Below, piece after piece: positions 8,015 to 19,952 of a DNA stretch of 62,280 bases; the stretch's first letter is position 1, and each line of letters opens with the position of its first letter. The notes beneath the pieces were generated by a model. That model saw only the letters and a list, made by a program, of their open reading frames with translations. It was not told the DNA's origin and made no database searches. This DNA comes from Fidelibacterota bacterium (GTDB lineage: Bacteria; Pseudomonadota; Alphaproteobacteria; Rhodospirillales; Rhodospirillaceae), in assembly GCA_947476275.1 (NCBI GenBank), contig CANJPQ010000023.1:1-62280 (forward strand), written 5' to 3'. Made by a program: the position numbers and the translations under genes.

Positions 8015-9288
8015 TCGCTCCCATGGCGCGCACGCTGGCCGACAAGATCAAAGCTGCCTGCGACCGATGGGCTGAGAGTCCGGCCAAGAGCGTGGCAGCC
8101 CTTGCCGCGCTCGCAACCGACTGCGCCGGCAACACCGAAGACAGCTTCGCGGTGCTGGAGGAATTGATCCCGCGCAAGGAGTGGTACAACCGCATCACCC
8201 GCAGGCAGATGCCCTATCACGCGGCGAGCTTGGACGAGTTGTTCTTTCATCACGCCAAGGCGGAACTCCAATCCTATTTGAAATTGACGGAGGCCGCCAT
8301 GAAGGCGCCGTCCGTCTCCGTGCAGATGGTCCTGCGGCGCCTTATGGCGCTGTTCGCTGCACAAGACTTCGCGCAGATCGAGAAGCTACTGCCGCACATT
8401 TCCCCCCTGATCGGCCGGAATATCTGGAACACTTTTACCACGCGGCCTACGTTCTACGAGACGCTCGCGCAACAGAACGATGCGCACATCGGCGCAAGCT
8501 TTCCGCCTGTGGAATATGTTCAGGAAAGCGATAGCGATGGGCCGCTGATATACTTGTCGTGCGATCTCAAGTACTACACCGAGTTCGCGATCCCGCTGAT
8601 CCGCTCACTTGCTGCTTTCCCGTCAGCGCCGGCGGTTCATGTGCATGTGATGAATGCATCCGAGGCCGAAGTGGAGGCCGCGCTTGCGACATTGGCGACG
8701 ACGGGCGCGGCATTCTCGGCATCGTGCGAACAGCTGCCGGACGCAGACCGCGCCGATAAGATGACCGCCAGGGCGTACTTTCACGCCGTGCGCTTTGTGC
8801 GCCTGTACCAATTCATGCGCCGACGTCCGCGCGAAGTCTGGATGCTGGACGTCGATGCGTTGTTCAATCGGGACCCGCAAGATTTACTCGCGCGACGGGG
8901 CGATGCGGACGTTGTGCTTCGGGCGCGGCCCGGCCGGTTCGAGCCATGGAATCAGCTCAGCGCGGCCGTCGTCGGGATTGCGCCGTCGGATCGCGGCGTT
9001 GCGTTCCTGAGGCTGTTGGCCGGCTATATCGCGCACTTTCACGCAAAGAATGCCTTGGCGTGGGGTGTCGATCAGCTCGCGATGTTCGGCGTGTTCAACT
9101 ATCTGCGCCCCACCAGTCGTGCGCCGACGATCGCGTTGCTGGACGATACGGCGTTCGACCTCGAATACCGCAAAGAGGGAATCGTCTGGCTCGATGCGGG
9201 CATTGCGAAATTGGGGGGGGGCGCCGCTGACGGAGATCCGGCCAAGGCGCGCTACTACGCCGCCTTCAACCGGTATGCGGGCAAATAA
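8011..9288 (+). CDS. Putative glycosyltransferase (GT-A-like, DxD motif)
   Basis: 425 aa from the GTG that overlaps the previous stop codon; an ATG at 8023 is the alternative start. The C-terminal ~250 residues look like a nucleotide-diphospho-sugar transferase: PLIYLSCDLKYYTEFAIPLIRSL opens like a Rossmann-type sugar-binding domain, and VWMLDVDALFNRDP supplies the metal-binding D-x-D. GVDQLAMFGVFNYL resembles the late acceptor-side motif. The N-terminal 170 residues are helical with no recognised domain. Coupling to the surface-carbohydrate gene supports a sugar-transfer role. Confidence 0.6.
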   Translation: MIAPMARTLADKIKAACDRWAESPAKSVAALAALATDCAGNTEDSFAVLEELIPRKEWYNRITRRQMPYHAASLDELFFHHAKAELQSYLKLTEAAMKAPSVSVQMVLRRLMALFAAQDFAQIEKLLPHISPLIGRNIWNTFTTRPTFYETLAQQNDAHIGASFPPVEYVQESDSDGPLIYLSCDLKYYTEFAIPLIRSLAAFPSAPAVHVHVMNASEAEVEAALATLATTGAAFSASCEQLPDADRADKMTARAYFHAVRFVRLYQFMRRRPREVWMLDVDALFNRDPQDLLARRGDADVVLRARPGRFEPWNQLSAAVVGIAPSDRGVAFLRLLAGYIAHFHAKNALAWGVDQLAMFGVFNYLRPTSRAPTIALLDDTAFDLEYRKEGIVWLDAGIAKLGGGAADGDPAKARYYAAFNRYAGK

Positions 9289-9298
9289 GGGAAGCGCT

Positions 9299-9376
9299 TG
9301 GGGCGAGTGATGGGGTTCGAACCCACGACCCCCTGGACCACAACCAGGTGCTCTAACCAACTGAGCTACACCCGCC
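9299..9376 (-). tRNA. tRNA-His (GTG)
   Basis: The minus strand folds into a full cloverleaf. The acceptor stem GCGGGTG pairs with CACTCGC, the anticodon loop TTGTGGT has GTG, and the T-arm GTGGGTTCGAACCCC carries the canonical GTTCGAA. An extra 5' G pairs with the discriminator C, the identity element of tRNA-His. The 3' CCA is encoded in the gene (9301-9299). Confidence 0.97.
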
Positions 9377-10045
<669 letters not shown>

Positions 10046-10134
10046 GCCGGACACAAGAAACAGCCAGCGCCGCTCGGCACTAAAGACAACTGGGGGACGA
10101 CGAAACCATCACGACGGAACGACCAACGCGCTTT

Positions 10135-10148
10135 GCGTGACGTCACGC
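10135..10148. promoter_or_regulatory. Perfect 14-bp palindrome in the glnB-glnA spacer
   Basis: GCGTGACGTCACGC is a perfect 14-bp palindrome about 85 bases before glnA and 90 bases after glnB. It is not the NtrC consensus. It may be an operator for a second, glnA-specific promoter, but no matching promoter hexamers are obvious. Confidence 0.35.
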
Positions 10149-10232
10149 GATTGATCGCAGGCCCACGCACAACGCCAAGAAGACTTCGCCTAACACTTTT
10201 TGCTCACACAACGACAGCACAGGAACAGCACC

Positions 10233-11642
10233 ATGTCCGACGTCAAAAAGATCATGGAGATGATCAAGGAAAAGGAAGTCAAATACGTCGACTTCCGCTT
10301 CACCAACCCGGCCGGCAAGTGGCAGCACACGGCGCAGTGGATCGATACCGTGGACGAGGAGATGCTGACCGACGGCATCATGTTCGACGGTTCGTCGATC
10401 GCGGGCTGGAAGGACATCAACGAGTCCGACATGCAGCTGAAGCCGGACCTGTCCACCGCGACCATGGATCCGTTCACGGCGCAGCCGACGCTGATCCTGT
10501 TCTGCGACGTCATCGAGCCGGCCACCGGCCAGCTCTATAACCGCGACCCGCGCTCGATCGCCAAGAAGGCGCTGGCGTACATGTCCTCCGCCGGCATTGG
10601 CGACACCGCCTACTTCGGTCCGGAAGCCGAGTTCTTCGTGTTCGACGACGTGCGTTACTCGACCCAGCCGAACAACATGATGTTCGCGTTCGACAGCGAA
10701 GAGCTGCCGGCGAACGACGGCCGCAAGTACGACGAAGGCAACTCCGGCCACCGTCCGCGCACCAAGGGCGGCTACTTCCCGGTCGCCCCGGTCGACCAGT
10801 GCCAGGACCTGCGCGCCGAGATGGTGTCGGTGCTCGCCGACATGGGCGTGCCGATGGAAAAGCACCACCACGAAGTGGCGCCGGCCCAGCACGAACTCGG
10901 CATCAAGTTCGACACCCTCGTGCGCACCGCCGACAACATGCAGCTCTACAAGTACGTTGTGCACATGGTTGCGCACAGCTACGGCAAGTCGGCCACCTTC
11001 ATGCCGAAGCCGATGTACCAGGACAACGGCTCGGGCATGCACGTGCACCAGTCGATCTGGAAGGCCGGCAAGCCGCTGTTCGCCGGTTCGGGCTACGCCG
11101 ACCTGTCGGACACCTGCCTGTACTACATCGGCGGCATCATCAAGCACGCCAAGGCGCTGAACGCATTCACCAACCCGCTCACCAACAGCTACAAGCGCTT
11201 GGTGCCGGGCTACGAAGCGCCGGTGCTGCTGGCCTACTCCTCGCGCAACCGTTCGGCGTCGTGCCGCATCCCGTACGTCTCCAACCCGAAGGGCAAGCGC
11301 GTTGAAGTGCGCTTCCCCGACCCGGGCGCGAACCCGTACCTCGCCTACGCGGCGATGCTGATGGCCGGCCTCGACGGCATCAAGAACAAGATCCATCCGG
11401 GCGACCCGATGGACAAGAACCTGTACGACCTGCCGCCGGAAGAACTGAAGGCCGTGCCGACGGTGTGCGGATCTTTGCGCGAAGCCCTCGAGAACCTCGC
11501 CGCCGACAACGCCTTCCTGAAGGCCGGCGACGTGTTCACCGAAGACTTCATCCAGAGCTGGATCGACCTGAAGATGCAGGAAGTGCGCCGGTTCGAAATG
11601 ACCCCACACCCGGTCGAGTATGAGATGTATTACTCTGTGTAA
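10233..11642 (+). CDS. glnA: Glutamine synthetase type I
   Basis: 469 aa, the standard GSI length. Seen: beta-grasp N-terminus with FDGSSIAGW, the metal-binding [10 protein letters not shown], the [10 protein letters not shown] loop, the ATP-binding [11 protein letters not shown] segment, the [20 protein letters not shown] block, and the adenylylation site Tyr398 in NLYDLPPEE. It makes glutamine from glutamate and ammonia with ATP as a cytoplasmic dodecamer, and is controlled by GlnE/P-II. The start [11 protein letters not shown] is the family one. Its last codons (E-Y-E-M-Y-Y-S-V-stop) and the sequence behind them are repeated downstream, see the repeat entries. Confidence 0.99.
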   Translation: MSDVKKIMEMIKEKEVKYVDFRFTNPAGKWQHTAQWIDTVDEEMLTDGIMFDGSSIAGWKDINESDMQLKPDLSTATMDPFTAQPTLILFCDVIEPATGQLYNRDPRSIAKKALAYMSSAGIGDTAYFGPEAEFFVFDDVRYSTQPNNMMFAFDSEELPANDGRKYDEGNSGHRPRTKGGYFPVAPVDQCQDLRAEMVSVLADMGVPMEKHHHEVAPAQHELGIKFDTLVRTADNMQLYKYVVHMVAHSYGKSATFMPKPMYQDNGSGMHVHQSIWKAGKPLFAGSGYADLSDTCLYYIGGIIKHAKALNAFTNPLTNSYKRLVPGYEAPVLLAYSSRNRSASCRIPYVSNPKGKRVEVRFPDPGANPYLAYAAMLMAGLDGIKNKIHPGDPMDKNLYDLPPEELKAVPTVCGSLREALENLAADNAFLKAGDVFTEDFIQSWIDLKMQEVRRFEMTPHPVEYEMYYSV

Positions 11643-11790
11643 GCGATTTTCGCTTATGCTTCAGTGAGTTGGCGGTTTCTGCGTTAGACTTTCAGCTGGC
11701 AAAAAGCCTCTTAAAAGCCCAGCAAAACCGCCACTTTCCGAACGCCATGCTAACGCCCCGTAGCACCCGCTGCGGGGCGTTTTGCTTTGG
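11619..11790 (+). repeat. glnA-tail repeat, copy 1 (native: glnA 3' end, hairpins and terminator)
   Basis: It runs from the last eight codons of glnA (YEMYYSV-stop) through the 3' untranslated region to a terminator. Parts in order: a hairpin beginning on the stop codon (AAGCG/CGCTT), a conserved stretch around CAGTGAGTTGGCGG, a closing stem GCGTTAG (11681-11687) / CTAACGC (11750-11756), then a 9-bp terminator stem from 11756. GGCGGTTTCTGC (11671-11682) can pair with GCAAAACCGCC (11722-11732), which can also pair with the terminator's GGCGTTTTGCT (11776-11786). Copies 2-4 follow at 16138, 16955 and 23478. Confidence 0.85.
11756..11787 (+). terminator. glnA terminator
   Basis: CCCCGTAGC-ACCC-GCTGCGGGG forms a 9-bp stem with one U-G pair, followed by CGTTTTGCTTT. 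It ends the glnB-glnA transcript inside repeat copy 1. Confidence 0.8.
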
Positions 11791-12026
11791 CGCGGCCTGC
11801 AGCGCAAAAAAAGGTCATCTGGAGATTGAGATGCGGCGGGTGATGGCGCCCGTGGCGCGTTAAGCGATGGCTTTGTCAGCATACGTAAGATTGAGAGGCG
11901 CATACGAATGTCGCCTTGCGGCGGACACGGCGCCTGAACTGTATGGCGGTAGCTCAGCCTTCGGCGAGACGAAGCGCCCCGGGCGGAGACTGCCGAAGCG
12001 TTTGCATTCAAGCCGGCGCAATCGCC

Positions 12027-13442
12027 CTAGTCCCGTATCAGCTGCTGCAGGCGGATCTCGCCTTGCCAGAGACCGCGCCAGGCGTCGGCTTTCGGGCCGC
12101 TGAAAATCCCAACCGTGAGGGTGGCGGACTTGGCGTCCGTGGCGATCTTGCAGGCGGCGGGCTCGGCGTGGGCGGCGTTGAACACGTCGGGGTCGCAATT
12201 GGTGATGCGGTATCCGGACTCCGCCGCGACGGTTTTGCGGAAAATCTGCCGGTGCGGCGTCGCGGCGTCCGGGTGCTCGTCGTTCGTGAATGTCGCCGGA
12301 TGGGAGATTGCGAAGGTCCTGGGCATGCGCAGCATGTCCTCCTGGGCCGCGCTGTCCGACGCCATGGTCACCACCGACTCTGGCCGCCGGCCCCGTGCGG
12401 ACGATATCTCCGATAGGGTGCGCGCGGCCGCGGCGACGCGTGCCGCGGCGGCAAGCCGGTCTGCCGTCGCGCGCGCGGCTGCGGCACGTCCGGCGCCGCC
12501 CTCCGGCATCGCGAGCGTGCCATTGCCGGACGCACCGCCGCCGCGTCCCAGCATCGGCCCCTCCATGGCCGATACGGCGTTGCTGACCGTCGCCCCCTCC
12601 GGCGGCGTCGGAGTTGCACCGCCGCCGCCGCCGGGGGGCAAGCCCTCGAGCCGCAGCGCTTCGAGAGCGGCGAGATAGGCGATCTCCTCGGCGTTCGGCT
12701 GGTATTTCGAGAGGCACGATGGGTCCTTCGACAAATGGGCGAGTATATCCCCCTGCAGGAAGGAACTGGTGGGCACAAGGAAGTTGATGCCCTGAATGCC
12801 GACGGGCATCGCGTCGCCGCGGTCGAAGCTTCTGATCGCGCTTTCCGCTACGCCGACGAGGTAGCCCTTTTCGCTGAATACCGGGCCGCCGCTGTTGCCG
12901 GGGTTGATCGCCGCTTCGGTCTGCAGGCGGCCGTTGGCGGCCCGCGAGGAGATGATGCCCGAGGTGATCGATTGCTTCTTATTCACCGGGAACCCCATGA
13001 CGAAGACCGTGCTGCCGTCGGGCAGCATCGCGCCGTCGATCATCCCTTCGATGGGGCAGCGCGGCGGGTTCAAAGCGACCGCCTGATCGAGACGCAAGAG
13101 GGCGACATCGTTGGCGGCGTCGCGCACGAGCAGCGTCGCCAGTATCGGGTTGACCTGCGGGTCGCCCAGCCGCACCTCGATGGAGAATTTCTGATAGTTC
13201 TCTGGGACCGGGATCACGTGATTGGCCGTGAGGACGAGGCTCTCGCCGATCAACAGGCCCGACCCGGCGTCGCGCTCGGTCTCGCCGTTGTAGAGCAGGC
13301 CGACCGGCTGGATATGCGCGATGCGGCGTTCGTACCAGACCTTGATAAACTTCGCGCCCGGCTGCGGCGGACCGGCCGCCCATGCGCCCGCGACGGTCAG
13401 CAGGGAGAGGCCTGCCGCGGCTAAGGTTGCCCGTAGACCCAT
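12027..13442 (-). CDS. Secreted trypsin-like serine protease with C-terminal extension
   Basis: 471 aa. Signal peptide in residues 1-23 (ATLAAAGLSLLTVAGAWAAG). The S1/Deg-type protease domain has all three catalytic residues: His75 in LTANHV, Asp112 in NDVALL, and Ser184 in NPGNSGGP. No PDZ domain follows. Instead there is a Gly/Pro/Ala-rich linker (LPPGGGGGATPTPP), an Ala-rich segment with a possible coiled coil, and a ~120-residue domain with three cysteines that I cannot assign. The start has a GGAGG site. It overlaps the upstream metalloprotease gene by 22 bases, so both are likely one transcript. Confidence 0.85.
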   Translation of the reverse strand: MGLRATLAAAGLSLLTVAGAWAAGPPQPGAKFIKVWYERRIAHIQPVGLLYNGETERDAGSGLLIGESLVLTANHVIPVPENYQKFSIEVRLGDPQVNPILATLLVRDAANDVALLRLDQAVALNPPRCPIEGMIDGAMLPDGSTVFVMGFPVNKKQSITSGIISSRAANGRLQTEAAINPGNSGGPVFSEKGYLVGVAESAIRSFDRGDAMPVGIQGINFLVPTSSFLQGDILAHLSKDPSCLSKYQPNAEEIAYLAALEALRLEGLPPGGGGGATPTPPEGATVSNAVSAMEGPMLGRGGGASGNGTLAMPEGGAGRAAAARATADRLAAAARVAAAARTLSEISSARGRRPESVVTMASDSAAQEDMLRMPRTFAISHPATFTNDEHPDAATPHRQIFRKTVAAESGYRITNCDPDVFNAAHAEPAACKIATDAKSATLTVGIFSGPKADAWRGLWQGEIRLQQLIRD

Positions 13443-14161
13443 TGCACCGCCTCCACGTCCAACTCGCTCAGCTTTCCGTCGCCGTTCCACACCGGGCTGC
13501 AGTAATTCATGATCGACATGGGATCGTACTTGGTGACGTTGTAATCGCCGGTAGTGCCCTGTGCCATGTCCTGGCACTTCCCGGGCGCGTCGGGCCGATT
13601 CTGCTCATGCGTGAACCCAAGGGCGTGACCGAACTCGTGCGCGGCGATGGTGTAGATGCAGTAATCCCGGGTCGCGGCACAGGAGGGACTCCAGGTCGCG
13701 AAGGTGAAGTTCAGGACCATGCCTTGCGGCCGCGCGTCGAGGTAGCGACCCAGCGCCTTGGTGTGCGGACCGGTATCGGCCACGGCGATGCGGATACCGC
13801 GGCTGGTGGACGTGCAGACGTTCCAACCGACGAACCGCACAGCCGAGGAGCGTTCCCAAGTCTGCTCGACGGCGGTCCGGGTGATCGCACGGTAGGGCGC
13901 ATCGGCCGCGCTCGCCTGCTCCCAGCACACCGGGATCGGCAGCTTCTTCCATTTGGCATCACGCACCATGGCGCCGAATAGGTCCTCCTTGGTGATGCCC
14001 ACGGGTAGAGCGGGCTGCGCGCGCGCCGACCACCCGCCGGCGCCGAGGAGGAGGAGTAGGACTGCGACACTCGCGATGCGCCAGGCGCCGATAATCTGTC
14101 GAAAGCGCCGACGCCAAAGCGTGGGCGGCGCGACCAAGCCTAGTGACTTATGGATTTGCAT
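13421..14161 (-). CDS. Secreted zinc metalloprotease (metzincin, astacin/matrixin-like)
   Basis: 246 aa. An N-terminal hydrophobic segment (residues 29-44) ending in ARAQ is a signal peptide or anchor. The zinc site is HEFGHALGFTHEQNRPD: His175, Glu176, His179 and His185, with the extra Glu-x-x-Arg of the astacin-type motif. The Met-turn is in DPMSIMNYCS about 30 residues later, as metzincins require. Several cysteines suggest disulfides. First gene of a secreted-protease pair with the trypsin-like gene; it may activate that protease or act with it on the same substrate (inference). Confidence 0.85.
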   Translation of the reverse strand: MQIHKSLGLVAPPTLWRRRFRQIIGAWRIASVAVLLLLLGAGGWSARAQPALPVGITKEDLFGAMVRDAKWKKLPIPVCWEQASAADAPYRAITRTAVEQTWERSSAVRFVGWNVCTSTSRGIRIAVADTGPHTKALGRYLDARPQGMVLNFTFATWSPSCAATRDYCIYTIAAHEFGHALGFTHEQNRPDAPGKCQDMAQGTTGDYNVTKYDPMSIMNYCSPVWNGDGKLSELDVEAVQWVYGQP

Positions 14162-14200
14162 GTTCCCCCTCCTCTATTTTGCGCGTCCTCAGACCGACGT

Positions 14201-15685
14201 TCAGAAATCCAGCTGCGGCACGCCGCGACCGCCGCGCACCCGGGCGACGGCCATGGCTTGCTGCTCCGCCGCAGCGCGCGCCGCAGCCGAAAGCTCACGC
14301 GCGGCGAGGGCGGCATCATTTGCGGCGTCGCGTTGCACACGGGCGTAGATTTCCCATTGCTGCGCGTCGTTGGCGGCCTGGGCCTCGTTTTGCTGCGCCT
14401 TCAACAGTTGCCGATCGGCCTGGCGGACGCGTTCCGCGGCGGCCTGGATCGCGGCCTCATTTCGTTGCGGTGTATTCGGCGCCGATGCCTCGCCCGGTAG
14501 GGGCATCGCAGCGGCCTGTTCTCTCTGCTCCTGGGCTTGCGTCTTTTCGTTGGCGGCCTCGGTGGCGGCTTGTCGTGCCACGCGCACCCGTTCTTGCGCA
14601 GCGTCCGCCTGATGCGTGGCGTTCGCGGCGTTGTTGGTCGCCGTGGCGGCCTCTGCCGCCTTCTTCGCCGCCTGCGCCTCCGCTTCGCGCTTGGCCTGCG
14701 CGGCACGGAACTCGGCGATGCTCGCCTTCAGCTTGGATTCGAGCCCGAGTGAAATGCCGAGCAATATCCGCCGCGCGTCCTGAAGCTTGGTCTTGCCGGC
14801 CGCGGTGAGCGCGGGCGGGGTAGCGTTATCGAACAACACCCCTTTGAGCGACCCGAGCCGCGTCACGATCTCGGCTTTTTCGGCGGCATTCGCGGCGTCG
14901 TCGGCAACCAGCCAATATATGGCCGACAGCTGGCTGGGCGTAATGGTGAACACGTCGAACAGCTTGGCGAGATCGGCCAGGGGCGCGCGGTCCGCCACCG
15001 TCTCCAACTCTGCCGTGTAGCTGATCTTGGGGTTGGCCTTCTGCAGCGCCTTCTTCACGGTCTCCCGGACTTGGGGAAGCGTGCACAATCCGGAATACCA
15101 TTGGAGGTTCCCAAGAGCTTCGGCATGGGTGCGCGACGGATTATTCGCGATGGTCTCCTGCGCCGCCGTGAGCGACTTGTCTATCAGGTCGATGATCACC
15201 TGGGAGTCCGGGCCCAGAAGAAGAGAGTCTCGATACAGATCGGCCGATGAATAGGCAAAGGCCGTGCCGAGCGCCAAGCCCTGGTACAGGTCGCGGTTGG
15301 CGCCGGCCATGGCAAGGACACCCGTCGCCAGCACCGCGGTCACGGTGAGCTGATTGCGCGCATACTCCAGCTTCTGTCCTTGGATGGCCCGGTCCTCAAG
15401 GTATTCCAGGCAAGTGGTGCGCGATTCCAGCATGCCGCGGGTGAGGTAGGCATTGGCCAGAGCCTCGTCGGCGGGAGCGTCGAGCGAGGCGTTGTAGAGC
15501 GCCTTAAACGACTTTTCGGCGGGCAGCGGTTCGAACCGCCCGTCTTGGATCTGCTTGGAAGTGAGCAGGCGTTTGGGCGCAGGGACCGTCGAACATCCCG
15601 CCAGCAGCGCGGCGACGATCACCAAGCCTACCCCCGCCCCCCCCGACAAAGCGCCCGGCCGCACCACGCCATTCAATCCCGTCAT
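14201..15685 (-). CDS. Large lipoprotein with Ala-rich coiled-coil tail, function unknown
   Basis: 494 aa. A lipobox LLAGCS around residue 31 ends a lipoprotein signal peptide. Residues ~50-340 are mostly helical with a hydrophobic hairpin-like section (TVTAVLATGVLAMAG). From ~340 on the protein is Ala/Glu/Gln/Arg-rich with heptad-like spacing (AEAQAAKKAAEAATA), a probable coiled coil. The family is not recognised. It lies upstream of the two protease genes on the same strand with a 39-base gap, so it may be co-transcribed with them and could be their envelope anchor or substrate (inference). Confidence 0.7.
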   Translation of the reverse strand: MTGLNGVVRPGALSGGAGVGLVIVAALLAGCSTVPAPKRLLTSKQIQDGRFEPLPAEKSFKALYNASLDAPADEALANAYLTRGMLESRTTCLEYLEDRAIQGQKLEYARNQLTVTAVLATGVLAMAGANRDLYQGLALGTAFAYSSADLYRDSLLLGPDSQVIIDLIDKSLTAAQETIANNPSRTHAEALGNLQWYSGLCTLPQVRETVKKALQKANPKISYTAELETVADRAPLADLAKLFDVFTITPSQLSAIYWLVADDAANAAEKAEIVTRLGSLKGVLFDNATPPALTAAGKTKLQDARRILLGISLGLESKLKASIAEFRAAQAKREAEAQAAKKAAEAATATNNAANATHQADAAQERVRVARQAATEAANEKTQAQEQREQAAAMPLPGEASAPNTPQRNEAAIQAAAERVRQADRQLLKAQQNEAQAANDAQQWEIYARVQRDAANDAALAARELSAAARAAAEQQAMAVARVRGGRGVPQLDF

Positions 15686-15825
15686 CTCTCGCCCCCAAAG
15701 CACTGTCGGCGGTGAACCCCCCTCACCGCCATCTTGCACCAACCTACGTGCTTGGGTTGCTTGATACTCCTGTTACGTCTACGAGTTGCAACCCTCGGGC
15801 ATTTGTGCGACAGTGAGTGTTTAAC

Positions 15826-16067
15826 CTAGAAGCGATAGGACGCGCGGACGCCAAGCTTGCGCTTGTCGGGTAAGGTGGCGTTGTAGGCGAACAACTCGGT
15901 GATCGGATCGGTGCGCGGAAGGCAGCGGGTACCGTGAGGTTGTTGAACAGGTTGGTCACGAACTCCGCGTTCCACATGTCGGTGGAGACCCCGGCGCGTA
16001 CATTGACGAGTTGCACCGCACCGGTGCGGTTCTGGTGCGTCATGCCGCGCGGAACGCCTTTAGCCAC
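15826..16067 (-). pseudogene. TonB-dependent receptor, C-terminal remnant with frameshift
   Basis: On the minus strand about 80 residues of the last beta strands of a TonB receptor can be read. One part is VQLVNVRAGVSTDMWNAEFV followed by TNLFNNLTVP; after a frame change near 15920 comes LPDKRKLGVRASYRF and a stop. The ending compares directly with that of the intact receptor in this window (FGVRASYEF). No upstream part of the gene is present. The remnant abuts repeat copy 2 within about 70 bases, so the break may be a by-product of the insertion. Confidence 0.75.
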
Positions 16068-16137
16068 TTGCGTCGTGCTTGGCGTCTACATCCCGTGGAT
16101 GCCGAAATGTCTCTCTTCAAGGCTAGCTCGGCGGAAG

Positions 16138-16311
16138 TATGACATGTACTACTCGGTGTAAGCGGGCATCGCTTAAGCGCCAGGGAATTGGAGCGTTTTG
16201 CGTTAGACTTTTAGGTGGGTAAAACCGCCATCAAGACCTGAGCAAAACCGCCAGTTTCTCATCGACAGTCTAACGCCCCGCAGAGCCACTTCTGCGGGGC
16301 GTTTTGCTTGA
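16138..16311 (+). repeat. glnA-tail repeat, copy 2
   Basis: It begins with codons for Y-D-M-Y-Y-S-V-stop (TAA at 16159-16161), like the glnA end but with Glu to Asp and silent changes TAT/TAC and TCT/TCG. The stop-codon hairpin TAAGCG/CGCTTA, a perfect 10-bp stem GCGTTAGACT (16200-16209) / AGTCTAACGC (16267-16276), the GCAAAACCGCC block (16242-16252), and a perfect 9-bp terminator CCCCGCAGA / TCTGCGGGG then GCGTTTTGC follow in the same order as in copy 1. No glnA body precedes it. Confidence 0.85.
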
Positions 16312-16367
16312 CGGGGCCGACGCAGCTCAATCGCCGCGGCCGACGCGCGCGCGCGTTCAAAATCTAG

Positions 16368-16724
16368 CTACCTGCGCCTCGCCGACCTTTCCTTGAACAG
16401 CCCCCTCGCCTTCGCCCTCGCCTTACCACCCAGCTTCTTGGGCTTGGTCCTCGTCTTGGCCTTGCCCGTGGGTTTGGTCCTCTTCACTGCCGTGACGTGC
16501 GGCACGCGGGTGATCGCCGACTTGATCACGGTGTACCCAGGAAACTTCCTCAGAACGATCTCTATTGCCTGCGCTGCGCTGTTGGCTTCCACATGTTCGA
16601 CGAGCGTTAAGCCTTGCATCTCGACGATCTCAGGCGCGGGCTTCCCCGTTCGCGGATGACGTTCATGCCAACGTTGCAGCAATTCCCACTTCACATACGG
16701 GACGATGTAGGTCGCTCTCGCCAT
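16368..16724 (-). CDS. Small basic protein, orphan between two glnA-tail repeats
   Basis: 118 aa. Residues 1-75 look like a compact alpha/beta domain (ATYIVPYVKWELLQRWHERH, then EANSAAQAIEIVLRKFPG). Residues 76-118 are an extremely Lys/Arg-rich tail, as in nucleic-acid-binding proteins. A strong AGGAG site 7 bases before the ATG supports the start. No known family recognised. It is the only gene between repeat copies 2 and 3, so it may be the complete cargo of one insertion. A DNA- or RNA-binding role is a guess from charge only. Confidence 0.65.
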   Translation of the reverse strand: MARATYIVPYVKWELLQRWHERHPRTGKPAPEIVEMQGLTLVEHVEANSAAQAIEIVLRKFPGYTVIKSAITRVPHVTAVKRTKPTGKAKTRTKPKKLGGKARAKARGLFKERSARRR

Positions 16725-16954
16725 TCACTAACTCCTACGATCCCGCGGGATCTATCTGCTCGCTGTGGAAGCATAGGCCAAATTGCCTACGGTCGCTCCA
16801 ACGCTTCCCTGCGGCGTTCGCACGTGTCGTTGACGCACTACGTTTCCGCTCCGCACGATAGCCGGGCAGAGGTCGGGTTCGGTGGAGTACACCCAGTTCC
16901 GCACAGGCGCTGATACGAAAAGATTCCAATGGCGTACGGTACACTCGAGAAGAG
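16725..16954. other. Intergenic stretch before repeat copy 3
   Basis: Short open frames here have no ribosome sites or recognisable products. I see no gene, hairpin or promoter I would defend. Confidence 0.4.
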
Positions 16955-17108
16955 GATGAAATGTATTGCTCCGTCTAGGCGGTTTTCGCTTACATACCAG
17001 TGACTTGGAGGCTTTTACGTTAGACTTTTCGGTGGTCGTTTAGACCGCCATTTCCAAACGCTGAGTCGAACGCACCGCAGAGCCCTTCTGCGGGGCGTTT
17101 TACTTTTA
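16955..17108 (+). repeat. glnA-tail repeat, copy 3
   Basis: It reads D-E-M-Y-C-S-V-stop (TAG at 16976-16978) in the glnA frame, then GGCG/CGCT hairpin, a conserved CCAGTGACTTGGAGG stretch, CGTTAGACTTTT (identical in copies 2 and 3), an inner 7-bp hairpin GGTGGTC (17031-17037) / GACCGCC (17043-17049), a partner GAGTCGAACGC, and the terminator CGCAGA/TCTGCG followed by GGGGCGTTTTAC. Gap lengths differ from copies 1 and 2, but order and stems are kept. Confidence 0.8.
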
Positions 17109-17288
17109 AGTCGCCCGGGTCGCCCACCCCAGGAAAAGCGAAGCTTGGAAACGGCACGAAGCGCGCGGCATATACCTACTGAAATTGGCCGACTGCGACA
17201 AAGAGACGACGAGACCGTTAGACCGGCACAAATGCCTCCATGCGCAACCGAGGTGACCCCAGAAAGCCCACCTTGGTAACATGACCTC
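17109..17288. other. Spacer between repeat copy 3 and the P-type ATPase gene
   Basis: No coding signal. It must hold the ATPase promoter but no convincing -35/-10 pair stands out. Confidence 0.35.
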
Positions 17289-19847
<2,559 letters not shown>

Positions 19848-19952
19848 TGATGCCGGTTGACCTGGGTCAACCCTCCGCCAGCGACTCCCGATCTACTGAT
19901 CGGCGATAGGTACGATTTCGAGCGCCACCAACCCCACGGGAGGCACTACACC

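Noticed and set aside
10143-11609. 488-codon open frame opposite glnA
   Set aside because: It is the mirror of a strongly biased gene; its translation has no domain, and glnA is certain.
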